From the NCBI GenBank assembly GCA_030280995.1, contig JASXTE010000151.1, positions 38,005-102,004 on the forward strand: 64,000 nucleotides of DNA, written 5' to 3'. Shown in pieces: positions 26,179-39,622 of the stretch (its first letter is position 1; every line of letters begins with the position of its first letter). This DNA comes from Hemileia vastatrix (lineage: Eukaryota > Basidiomycota > Pucciniomycetes > Pucciniales > Zaghouaniaceae). The translations under genes were made by a program, and so were the position numbers. The notes beneath the pieces were generated by a model. It did no database searches. It saw only the letters and a program-made list of their open reading frames with translations, and was not told the DNA's origin.

Positions 26179-26511
26179 AATAAGAATATTTAAAAAAAAT
26201 AAAATCAATAAAATATCAAATCAATTTATATCTTAAATCTATCATAACTTATCTATATAATTTATCCTGAGCCGCTTCTTAGGCCATTAACGCCAACAGT
26301 TAACAAGTGGAACTCATTTTATCAGGGTGATCGAGTCCTCGCATGATCATTTCAGAGAAAACAGAAACATCTATTCGTCTATTCTAATAAATAATCTCTT
26401 AATTCATTCGTGGTAATTGGACCAAATTTAACAGGTTATCGAGAACGACTAACCAGTAAGTATACATTACAACATCAGTTACCTGTTTCACTGATCATGT
26501 ACTGCATTTTC
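26179..26511. other. Spacer between GPCR copy 2 and the ABCC 3' half
   Basis: About 0.33 kb with no recognised gene. It follows receptor homology, which fades by about 26,260, and ends where ABCC linker homology resumes abruptly at GCATTTTCTG (about 26,512). This is the right-hand junction of the block that interrupts the transporter. Confidence 0.5.
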
Positions 26512-26514
26512 TGA

Positions 26515-28244
<1,730 letters not shown>

Positions 28245-28296
28245 TTCAGAGCAACAAAAGTAATTGAGTTGATTTGTTCTTTTTACACGGTATAGA

Positions 28297-28988
28297 TTGA
28301 TAAAAATGCAGTCCTCGTTCTTGACATCAATAATCGCTGCCATTTGTAAAGATCGGGATGAGGTGGATCAAGCACGTGCTGCTGGAGCTGCATATGCTGG
28401 TTCTACTGACATTATAAAAGATCTTACAAAAGGTAATCTTAAAAGAGAATCATTCGATGAAATTGTCGTATCAACTGATATGTTAGTTGCCATTGCTGGT
28501 CTCGTGGAATTCTTAAAGATCAATTTCCTACCAAGACTCGTGCTAATTATGGACCTGACATTGCTGTTCTGGTGAAGAAATTTAAGGAAGGAATTTTCTA
28601 TGAAGTGAAAAAAGATGATTTTGACCCTTCTTATGGCTTTACAAAGATACCTTTTGCTCGTCTTAATTTAACTGACCAGCAAATCAGTGAAAATTTAGAT
28701 GCCACATTGGAAAGAATTGAATCACATCGATCAGCAAAATCACCCAATCTAACTTCATTTATAAAACTTACATTGAATGTGATTCTAATATTGCTGATGC
28801 AATTGAAAAGTATGTTCTTAAACATTGGGAAAATGCCATCATTAGCAGATAAATATTCTGATCCATTTGCTAAAGATGAAGATGATGATGATGATGATGA
28901 TGATGATGAAGAAAATGTTAGCAAGGAATCGTCTAAATCAGTCAAGTCAGATGATAAACTGTTACTGAAACACTTTAATTGTCAATAA
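28297..28988 (+). CDS. MRPL1: Mitochondrial ribosomal protein uL1m (MRPL1), 5'-truncated and frame-broken
   Basis: Large-subunit mitoribosomal protein of the L1 stalk. The readable part starts near KDRDEVDQARAAGAAYAG, continues with DIIKDLTKG and, in a second frame, DIAVLVKKFKEG, and ends in an acidic tail with a run of Asp (about 28,875-28,910). The order of these blocks matches the C-terminal two thirds of uL1m. The N-terminal third is absent: immediately upstream is the ABCC stop (28,244) and about 50 bp of spacer. One-base lesions lie near 28,340, 28,505, 28,545, 28,763 and 28,830. Lys/Arg codons and the acidic tail remain, so decay is slight. Either an exon is missing through rearrangement or the assembly is faulty here. 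Confidence 0.7.
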
Positions 28989-29109
28989 TAGTTAAAATAA
29001 AATTTAGTCTCATTAATTACAAGTGTAAATGTTTTATTGACTCCATAGTTTGACCAACGAAGATGACAAAAACAAATAACACAATGCGAAGGGAGAAAAA
29101 AAAAGAAGT

Positions 29110-29183
29110 CGCCCTGGGCGGGGCTCGAACCCGAGACCTTGAGATTAAAAGTCTCACGCTCTACCAACTGAGCTACCAAGCGC
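29110..29183 (-). tRNA. tRNA-Lys (anticodon UUU), acceptor stem imperfect
   Basis: The minus strand has a D-arm with TAGCTCAGTTGGTAGAGC, an anticodon arm TGAGA-CTTTTAA-TCTCA (anticodon TTT) and a T-loop GGTTCGAGCCC. The 3' acceptor strand CCAGGGC expects GCCCTGG opposite, but the sequence reads GCGCTTGG: one substitution and one extra base. There is no intron. It may be functional with a sequencing error, or slightly decayed. It lies in the same stretch where neighbouring genes carry one-base lesions. Confidence 0.85.
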
Positions 29184-29287
29184 GTAGTTATACAGAGCTA
29201 ACTTAGTTCCATGCTAAACAATAAAAAAATCAATTGACGACATTTCTATCAACTGCAGTTACATCATAATTTTAGTTATTTCATTTA

Positions 29288-29886
29288 TTAAAAATTACAA
29301 TGAGTAGCATAAACTTCATGAGGACAACCATATGACAGCAGTGTGATGGTAAATCTTTGAATCCACTTCGACCTAATGAACAAGGATGAAAAAGATGAAA
29401 AAAATTATTACATAAAAATAAAGTAAAATCCAGTAAAAACTTACGTTGTTTTCGATTATAAGAGATAGATTCACTATTTAACAATGGTGATGATTTTGTT
29501 ATAGATGGTACAGATGGTAAATGTTGAAGATAATTCAACAGATGTTTGAGATGATTCTGTTGATTGGTGTCCTTGATGATGATGATGATGATTCGTAATA
29601 TGAAGATGTGGATGAATAAGATTGTTACTTTTCAAATGTGCATTAACATGTCCTTGATTTTTGAATAATAATGTTTATTTCGATGTCTCTGTAAATGATG
29701 ATGATGATGATGCCATGTGTGTAAATTAGGATGTTTAGTTCGCTTATACAACGAAGCACAAGTATCTTCAACAACTCTTTTATACGATGAAGTGTCACAG
29801 ACAATGATCAATGGATCAGCATGTGATAATTCATTTAGAAAGATTAAATAAATGAACGAACAAAATAAAAAAACATTCAATGACAT
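29288..29886 (-). CDS. Insulin-like peptide precursor (frame-broken)
   Basis: Secreted hormone precursor of the insulin/relaxin superfamily. Exon 29445-29886 begins with a signal peptide (MSLNVFLFCSFIYLIFL, cut after SHA), then the B chain (IVC...DTCASLYKRT), with KR as a probable cleavage site and a His-rich connecting peptide. A GTAAGT intron follows; exon 29288-29372 completes an RKQRR cleavage site and carries the A chain: CC, then GCPHEVYATHC. With one base restored between these pieces the spacing is CC-x3-C-x8-C, the insulin signature. The B-chain cysteines are 12 residues apart instead of the usual 11. At least two frame shifts lie in the connecting peptide (A-run near 29,655 and near 29,550) and one in the A chain (about 29,327). 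Relaxin- or gonadulin-like identity is possible but not shown. Confidence 0.72.
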
Positions 29887-32853
29887 TCTTTAACTTAATC
29901 AACATGTTTTTTTCTCTTCTTGCTTGATTGTTCAATTGTTCACTTCATCGATCAATTGTCAAAGTGTATTACTCAGTAAATTCAAGTGTGTAACTGACCA
30001 AATTGTTGTTAAGTGTTGTCTGTTATCTGATGAAGGACAAAGTATACAACAAAAGACAATGATGATGTTAACAATTATTTTTTCTCTCTTCTCTTAACAC
30101 TTATCAAGTGACAATGTGACAACATTCCAAATCTTGTAATCAACAAAACAGCAAGCATTTGACGGCAAACGGTTCAAATTATACAATTAATTAGTAACAC
30201 AGCAAAAGCAGTAGTGAAAGAGAGTACATTTAACATTCTCATCATTCCAATGAAGAACAAGTAATGATAGATTTCGTCAGAGGTATTTAGTCAATTCATC
30301 AAATGGAATGTGCTTTCGTCAATGTTGTACCAATTAGAAAAGAAGAAGAACATTTATTCTTCTTCTTCTTCTTCTTCTCTTTATTCAACGGTAATAAGAA
30401 TTCACAGAATAATTGCATCAAATAAAAGAATAGAAAATAGATAGAAATAGATATTTTTCTACTTCAATTTGACCTTAATTCAAATAAAATTGAATCTTTC
30501 AAATGCATTTGATCATGTGTAATGATATAAATTATTTGCACTCTTTTACAACATACTGACAACATTTTTACTCACATCGTTAGAACATTTGGCCAAATGT
30601 GGTCATTTGTTCTTTCCATTGATCGATTTTGTCCTAACTTTTACTCAAGGAACATACACACTCAATACAACAACAACCAACACACAAAACCAAGGTCAAT
30701 TCTTACATGAATCATTTTCATGTTGTTCATGTTGTTGTTGTTGTTGTTGAGATGATATCTTATCCTGAATATATTGATTTGATGTGTGATCAAATCAACA
30801 ATTACCTCCTGATGATGGGGTAAATTGTTCAAATCAGTCAGTTGACTGATGACCTCAGTTATTTAACTTCACACAGACAAGTTAACTGTGAACATAAAGC
30901 GTAAAATTATCAAAAATTGCATACAGCTGTTGAGAGGGGAAAAAAACTTTTTTTCTTTTTCCTTCTTTCTTGGTTGTGGAGAAAAAATGAAGGAAATAAA
31001 GTATAAAAATGATGGACATTTACTGATGCTCGGTACTTTGAGTACACTTTTTCTAGTACTCCTAGTAAAGTCGATTAGTTGAGTTGGAAATAACCAACAA
31101 GAAAGTTGACATTAACAATTGACTGCATCAGTCAGCAGTGGTTTCATCGTCATCATCATCTTTTTCTTCCTTGGTCACTAGGTCAACTGCAAGGTATCAA
31201 CAACAAAGTACGAAGAAATGCAATGGACAAGGACAACAATCAAATTGATAGGATATATTGATCTACAAAGAAAAAACTTTATTACTCTCATGACCACTAC
31301 AATAACAAGTCAATTGCAATGGTCAATCATTTCGACTACATACAATCGACACACAGTACTTTTTGGTTGTTGTTGTTGTTGTTGTTGATCCTGTTGATAC
31401 AATTGATTAAATGAAAATACACAAGATAATTGATAATATTTTTTATCTACTTCTAAATTATTGATTTATATTTACTTTACGTTAACTGTTCACGTTGTTT
31501 GCTGTTGTGACAATTACTTAGTTGTTGATGTATGTTTGTTAAAATCAATTAGACACATTTTCTTGGTTCCATTTACTGAGTTGTGTGGAATAATTACTTA
31601 CTTGTGATTTGATATTACTTTTTGTTGTGTGTGTTGATTGTTGCAAGTTTTGAAAGACATTTGGTAATGCATGATTTTTATGTTTTAAAAGTCGAAAGAC
31701 AGTTTTTTTTGTTGCTTGAGTTCTACAATGTTCTATTCTCATTCTTTTCGTTATACTTGTTTTTTTTCAAAGAACACAACAGTTTGGTTTGTATTATTTG
31801 TTTTCTCATCATTTTTGTAATTGTATTTTACTGACGATTTGTTGTTTCTGTTAAGAGAGTAAAACTAACTTTTACATTAGCTAAAAACTAACATTTTCAT
31901 ATGATTGTTTTTTCTTGTTTACTTGTTTTCTTCTTCATCATCTAATGAAAGACTGACTTTTCTCTCACACTTGTGCATTAAATGTGTAAATAATATTAAT
32001 TGTGATTATCTTGATAAATTGTTGTTGTTGTTTAATAGTCTACTGACGGACAATTTGGAAGACAGTGGAAGTTAGTTTCATCGTCACAAGAGAGTAAAAC
32101 AACTTGGAAGACATGGAAGAGAATTAGAATACGGGCATTTCATCGATATATAAATGAAGACCACTTAGAACTAGTTCAAATTAATTTATGTGAATTTTTT
32201 CTTCATCTTCTTTTACTTCTTTTTCTTTTTCTTCTTCTTCTGGTACATGGAAGACTCAGTGTGGAAGTTATCATCGAATTATGATGATATGTTCTAAAGA
32301 ACTTGTGTTCTTCTGTCGAATGTATTAATATATATGACATTTTTTTTCTTCATCATCGATGGAACTTTCTTTTTTTTTATCAGTCATAGTATAATCAATC
32401 AATGTAAATAGTAAGTTATTGTTGTTGTTAGTTCATGTTGGTGTCAATTGTATGATTATGTTAATTGAGAATGCTTTTAAATGGAATGTCAATTGAATTT
32501 GGAGAGACAAATTACTTGTTGTGTAATAACTGTATTGTAATTATTGTATCTAATATTGAAGAATGTAACTAATTGACAAAAAGATAAGTATATTGTATCA
32601 AGTTTGATTTTTACTGTTAACTGTTTGTTCTTTCTTGATTACCATGTTTAAATGACACAATTAACGATCAATGATGTTGGGGCAGTATTGTTTGTTTGTT
32701 GTAATTGTATTGAGAGAGAGAAGAAAAGAATAAATGAGTAAATGATTTCAATTTTGAGTATGTTGAAGTTTGCTGCTAAATGTTAATTGACGAAGCGAAT
32801 AAATACATAATTGTTCATCAACTTTTCTTGATCAATGTTGATGTTGATGCTGT
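29887..32853. other. Intergenic region; probably contains SLC6 3' UTR
   Basis: About 3 kb of AT-rich DNA between the insulin-like gene and the last SLC6 exon. It holds TTC tracts near 30,355, TTG tracts near 30,735 and 31,370, a GAC-type repeat (ggaagacatggaaga family) at 32,060-32,260 and pyrimidine-rich runs. Open frames here translate low-complexity sequence. No gene is recognised. Confidence 0.5.
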
Positions 32854-35800
32854 TCAAACTGGTGTAACAGTTGCTGATTCTCTTTCACGTGCAGCACGTG
32901 CACGAATTTCAGCTTCAATATCAGATATATCAGGTCGACATATTTTTACCCATACGTTCGGTAAATGTACCAGTTTCACATTGATATTTATAAATAAAAT
33001 AACATGGTATACCATAACATTGTTGAAAATGATAATACCCAACCAATTAATTCACCCCAAAGTGGATAAGTATAATCTAAACCATATTTCATTGGTTGAT
33101 AATCATATAATGAATATATAAATACAATGACACAAATAAATGGTGTTGTAAATCTCCAAGCAATTCGCGCACCAAACACTTGGTTCATAACCAAGCATGT
33201 CACGTAAATTGTCAAAATAACGATCGATTACCTGAAGAATGAAAATGAGAATTAACAAGTTAATTTAAATATCAACACAAAGAATTTTCTAACTTTCTAA
33301 CTTTTTACATCTTGTACGATGGTGTAAAAGTACAAAAGTGAAATATTGAACGAATGTTTACAATTGATTTTATATGTGGTGAAAAAAAAATTCTTCTCTT
33401 GTTGATGTGAATGTTGCTGTTGTAAAATCAATAGAAACTTTGAATTTGATACGCATGTACCAATGACACATCAGTATCCAGTATGATGTTAAAAGTATAT
33501 CAAAAAAGGAAGGATGAAAATGAGATGATATTGGATGACCAATAGTGTGTTCATTCTCAAATACTGTTATCATGTAACATCAATGAACCTTGAAAAATAG
33601 TTGAAAATGACCATTATATTTGTCCTTTCTTTCTCTCTCTCTCTCTTTTACATAGTCACTAGTAGTTGACAAGGAATGAAATTTGATCTAACATTCTAAT
33701 GGATTGTATGAAAAAAAAGATACAATTGTCAACCACTTCTCGATGATGCATGAAAGTATCCAGGGAACAAAATGACCATCAAAAAGGATGAAGAAGAAAA
33801 GAGAAAAGAAGAAAAAATTTACTGATCTTACTGAAGAAGAAGATGAAGAAGAGCCCTATCATCATCACTTTCTCATCACATACTGACCATCATCAGAATG
33901 AAAAGGTACTTTCATCGCTTTTTCCTTTTTTCTTCCTTTCCTTTTATTTTCTACACACATTTGACGTTGAATGAACTTTCTCTTCATACAAGTGTAAAAT
34001 GTTGATATCACACATGAAAAGGTAAACAAGTAACACCATAAATAACTTACCACTTGACTGAACAACAACAGTATAAAAAGCAAGACAAATCACAACACAC
34101 ACACACACAAACACAACATAGAAAAATGAATCGAAAAGAAAAATTCAAACTTGACCAACAACAACAACAAGAAGAAGGAAATGTTTGAAATTGAAATTGA
34201 AAAAAAGAGTGAATCAATGAATTGATACTGACCGTATGAGTAAGAAATGGAAATAACTTCAAAGAATACCAAATACAATAAAGCATAACCAGAAGCTGCA
34301 TAGGTATTAAACAATTCAAACCAGTAAACACCACCTTGTGTTACAAATGATAATCCAATGATATATGATATAAAACAAATGCCAGCAATGAAAAGTTCTT
34401 TGTATGGTCTAAGAATTTTAGGCCATTCATCGACAACAGCTGTAACAAAACCTTCCATTGTACAGAATTGTGAATCAAGACCAAGCATAATAATCATCAT
34501 AAAGAATAATACAGCCCATAATGATGAAAATGGCAGTTGAAGGGTTGCTGATGGATAAGCTAAAAATGCTAATCCTGGTCCAGATGCAGCTACTTCTTCT
34601 ATTTTTTTATTTTGTTCTTTAGCCATGAATCCAATAATGGAAAATATGACAAAACCGGCAAACATTGATGTACCAGAATTGATGCATGATATTATAACTG
34701 CATCACGTTGTACATTGTTATTGTATTTGTTATATGAACCAAGAGCAATTAATGCACCCAAACCTAAACCATATGAAAAGAATATTTGTGTTGCAGCATC
34801 TATCCAAACCTGAAAGAAATAAAAAACGAACAAGATAAAAAGATCATTTATTACAATTGATTGAGTAATTAGTCAATGAATGATTCATCATCATCATCAT
34901 CATCATCAATGATGATGATGATGATTCATCTCTGTAGATGAAGGTTCATATGATGACCTTTCTCATCCTCATCACTAATAGCTGTAACATGTGAACAAAT
35001 GGTTCATTAGTCATGTTCTGTCCTTGTGTTCGTGTCTGTATGTGTGTCTATGTGTGTGTGTCTTTTGCCCAAATAAGTTACTTGATACTTTATTCTTCTT
35101 CAGATGGTTGTTTTTCTTCATCCCTGATCCTTTGTACCCTTATTTTTTCTTCTCCTTCTTCTTTTCTTTCCTTACTTACTCACATCACATGTTCACGGTA
35201 ATTTGGGTTCTCTTTGCTTCACTGAAATTGTGTGTTTTTCATACACTTCTGGTTCTTTTCCTTTTTTTCCCTTTTTTTACCCTCATCAGTCAAGTCATAT
35301 ACTAAAAATCTTTTTCCTTCTTTCACTGATAATATGAATTTTTTTTTCTTCTCTCTTCAATTTGTTGGTAACATTTGCAACTTATTTGATCACCTTGACA
35401 AGTTATTTGTTATCTTAACTTTTATATTTGACCCTTTCTTGTTTGTTGTCAATGTGACCTGTAAGATCAGATGTAAGTAAACATACTTGAGTCGAGTTGA
35501 CTCGATACAACTCGATATTTGTACAGTTGTGTTCATGCAATGTTTTGTTCTTGTGTTGTTGTTGTTGTTGTTATACTAGTTGTTATTGTTATTGTTCAAA
35601 GTAAAATAAAATAACTTTGACCGATTTATAGATTTGTTTGTGATTTATTTGAAAAAAGTGAAAGTCGATACAAACATAAACTTCACTGATATATTTTTTG
35701 TTCTAAGAAGTATTTGTGTTGTTGTTGTCCCTTGAAACTACTCAACTACTATGAGAACTACTGAACAAACGTGCAAGAGAGTAAAAGTAGTAAATAGACC

Positions 35801-38771
35801 ATGTGAAAAGGGAAGAAGAAAAAAATAAAGAGGACGAAAGAACAGTATAAAGTTTACAAGAACATCAGATACAAGTGGTACTTACCCCTGAATCAGTAAG
35901 TCTGTCCATTTTGGGACTAAGGTAATAGGCAATTCCATCAGCTGCTCCTGGCAGAGTTAACCCTCGAATTAACAGAACAATCAACAGTAGATAAGGAAAT
36001 AGGGCAGTAAAGTACACCACCTGAAATAGATGAAACAACAGCAACAAAAACAACAATTATCATTAGAACAAGAACATCATCATCATCATCATCATCATCA
36101 TCATTCTAATACTTACCTTTCCTGTCCACTTGACACCTTTCCAGATGCAAAAATAACATATAATCCATACAATCGCTAATGTTGTTGCAAGTGGAGTTCG
36201 AATTTCACCTATATCATGTAAACCAGTAGTTATTTGTAAAACATTATTTTCCCAAAATTCAGTTACAGGTGATTTAAAACCAGTTGTGTTGACATAACAT
36301 TGAATTTCTGGTCGTAAAGCTGTTTTAGCACATTCATTGTAATCATGGGCAATTTGATATTCTGATTTACACAATTGTGTATTCCAATCATTACCACATT
36401 TACGCCAAGGTACATCATCAAATGCTATAGATGCATAAATGTAGTACAATGCCCAAGCTAGGACAACAATGTAGAAGCAATTAAGCCAAAATGCCATTAT
36501 TGCTGCTGCATATCCAATACCTGTGAAGTTTAGTTTAGTTTAGTTAGTGATGATGATGAAAGAGAAGAATAAAATTCAATTTGTTAGGTTAATATAATTA
36601 ATAAATCTTTTTAAATCATCATCATCATCATTTTAACCAATTGGCCATTTGAGATATTTTATATATAAATAACACTTTCATACATTTTCATACACTTTCA
36701 TATATTATATATACTTTACTAACTGATCATAAGTTAAAAGACAAACGTTGTGTAACACTTTAATTATACCTATTTACTTTGTTACATTATTGTAACTTTA
36801 CTTTATATACTTTTTTCTTTCTTCATGTTACGTTGTTACATGTATACATTGTATTGTATGATGTAGAGTAAAATATAGTCAAGTGATATACATCAAATGA
36901 TTACTTGTATTGTTCAAGTTCTTTAGTTGAAATATAATCGATTGGATGAAAAAAAAAATTCAACATAAATTTCCGTCATCATCATCATCATCGTTACCTT
37001 GAAATGTATAATGTTGATTGAATAAGATGACGTTTGACAAAGTTAACTTTTTTCTTTACTTGTCATTCATTGATCATCATAATAATTCATTCCTTCATGT
37101 GACAAATCATCATCATGTATTGTGACGAATATTTACCACTATCATATGTGGATGTGGATGTTGGTGTAACTTTTACTCGTATAGTTAAGTGAACCATTAA
37201 TCAAACAATTTTTTACTGTTGACATTCACAGTAAAGTACAAATATATATAAAAAGTTATACAAGTAGAAGAAGCTTTTCTTAAAGCTCAAAACTGTTTGT
37301 AAAGTGAAAAACTTTTCAACCATCAGATGGAAGAGAAAAAAAACGTATGGATGAAAATACATTTACTTTGTAACTCAATCCATACTTTATTTGTCCAAAA
37401 CACACACACACACTCAAAGTGACTTGACTTGACTGAGTCATCTGCTGTTCTAGAATATTCTTTGTTCATGAAGGAAGAGAAAGAAAAAAATGAATGAATG
37501 TTAAATCAGGTGAAGCATAGAACAGAACAGAATAGAACAGAACAAAACACACACAGTAGAGAACAGGTGGCATTGGCTTGTACAAATTAGCAGTTGACTG
37601 TACAAATTCATCATCTAACCCACATTTGGGTAGACGGTGAGCAGAAAGTCATTTTATCCACATCCACACACAGTGTGTTCGTATATGTGTGTTCTGTTCG
37701 TACTTGTGCTGATGTAGGTGGAAAGAACAGAAAGCTCACCGACATCACCGAGAATGATGGGCGAAAAAGGATGGAAAAGTAGATCGATAAACACACACAC
37801 ACACATACAGTGCACCAAAGTGCACACACACACACAGACAGAAACATCTTGCTGGTTCTTTTTGGAAGAAAGAACCTTGCTGTAAGATCTTTTCTTCTTG
37901 ACTATAAGTGAAAAGACAAAAAGTAATTTTTTTTTCTTTTCTTCTTTCCTGTCTTTTAACTATTTGACGATTTCCACCTAATCCACATTTAAAGAACGCA
38001 AAAGGCAAGAAAGAATAAGGATAAAAAGAAAAGAAAGAAACAAGAACAAGAACAAAATCCAGCTTAATGAAACAGTACAGTGGTTAGTGTCATTAAATGA
38101 AAACATAGTAGTAACTTACATTGCCATTGGGTAAAGATTAAAAGGATGAACAGTATTTATTCAAGCATTAAAGTACAAATAATAATAAAAGACTAGTATG
38201 TGAAGACCATTTGAGCTCATTGGTTAGAAAGAATCAAGAGAAGACATCAAAAGTAGACAAAGATGAGGATAACAATTGACCAAAAAGCCAAAAGCAAGAA
38301 GCAAAGAGAAAGAGAGAGTGAGAGTAAAGGTAAACAGTACACACATTAATCCTCTTCATCCTCATTGACGTCAAGTGGACAACACATTTAAATGTTCAAA
38401 AGAGTACACATTGTAAATACTTGTGAACATTTAAATGGTTCCACAGTGTTGACCCTCATGGTCATTTTAATACGTGATGGAACCTTCATGGTCAAGCATT
38501 CACTCAGGTGCATCATATTCCATCCTTTTCATCATCATCATCATCATCATCTTCATCTTACAGCTTACTTTACTTTAAGTAAATACAATATTCACCATCA
38601 AGGTGTACAATTTGAACGATGCAATTTGTTTATGCTAATTACATCGTCAACATCACTGCAAGGTTAGCCACACAACTCACACAACAGATATAACATATAC
38701 GTGACACTTTTACACAAACTGACATATCCACACAAATACTCATGCACATACAGACCATTTAAACTGTATAC

Positions 38772-38803
<32 letters not shown>

Positions 38804-39583
38804 GTGATGATATTCACTTGATGAAAATGAAAATCCTTGCATCATGTAAAATGTCAAAAAGGTAAAAGGCGACGAAAAAAAAAATATTCTATTTCTTACA
38901 AACAAATAAAAATTCTTTGTAATATTATTTTTTCTTTCTCTTTTCAAATAACGTGCCCTTGGATAGAAGGACATGAAGAAAGAAAGAGAAAAAGAAAGAG
39001 ATGAAGAGTAACAACATCAACATCAACATCAACAAATTCACGTGGGTGTGAATATTTGAAGGAAATTTAAGTTATTTTTTTTTCTCTCTCTGTTAACTTG
39101 ATAAAGAATAAAACAAACAAACTAACAAAATATTTAAATAAAGACAAAAGAAATTGAAAGATAACAAATTCACTAGTACAAGAATAGTAAAAAAAAAATA
39201 AAAGATGATAAATGAATGAACAAACCTTTGAATGCTGGGCAAATTTTCCATACACCAAGACCACCAATTCCAAGAAATTGTCCAAGTGATATTTCAAGGA
39301 AAAATGTTGGAATTCCAGCACCAATGAGGCAAATTATGTATGGTATAAGAAATGCACCTCCACCATTTTTGTAACATAAATAAGGAAATCGCCATACATT
39401 GCCAAGGCCAATGGCATAACCAACACAAGACATGAGAAAATCTAATTTACCTGTCCATTGATCACGAACAGGAATGTCTGAAGGTGCAGTTGTTGATGAT
39501 AATTTAACTTCTGTACCTAAAGCATTTGAATTAGAACCATTAGAACCAGTAGGTACACTATTCATTTCCATTCGATCTGCCAT
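32854..39583 (-). CDS. SLC6 sodium/chloride-dependent neurotransmitter transporter, GABA-transporter (GAT) type
   Basis: Plasma-membrane reuptake transporter, probably for GABA. Exons from GT-AG sites and phase: 39226-39583 (ATG at 39,583), 36117-36520, 35886-36020, 34233-34809 and about 32854-33231. TM1 has [17 protein letters not shown]6 has [18 protein letters not shown], whose glycine-rich unwound region matches GAT-1 and not glycine, monoamine or taurine/creatine types; [14 protein letters not shown] and [12 protein letters not shown] follow. Extracellular loop 2 is longer than in vertebrate GAT-1 and carries two extra cysteines. The first four exons are intact. The last exon (TM11-TM12 and tail) has an extra base right at its start and at least two more shifts (about 33,185, 33,015, 32,945); the tail ends at TGA 32,854-32,856. 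The upstream Asn run at the 5' end was judged UTR. Confidence 0.87.
34810..35885. other. SLC6 intron 3
   Basis: Intron between SLC6 exons 3 and 4. It contains the hairpin microsatellite at 34,882 and a pyrimidine-rich block at about 35,090-35,370. No nested gene seen. Confidence 0.6.
34882..34926. repeat. (TCA)n-(TGA)n perfect inverted microsatellite
   Basis: Eight TCA units followed directly by about six TGA units flanked by GATTCATC, giving a self-complementary hairpin of about 20 bp per arm in the SLC6 intron just upstream of exon 4. Confidence 0.8.
36521..39225. other. SLC6 intron 1
   Basis: A 2.7-kb intron between the first and second SLC6 exons. It holds TCA repeats near 36,617, 36,976 and 38,530, CA tracts near 37,395 and 37,790, and a GAT/GGT tract near 38,775. 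No nested gene or conserved element recognised. Confidence 0.6.
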
Positions 39584-39591
39584 GATGATGA

Positions 39592-39622
<31 letters not shown>

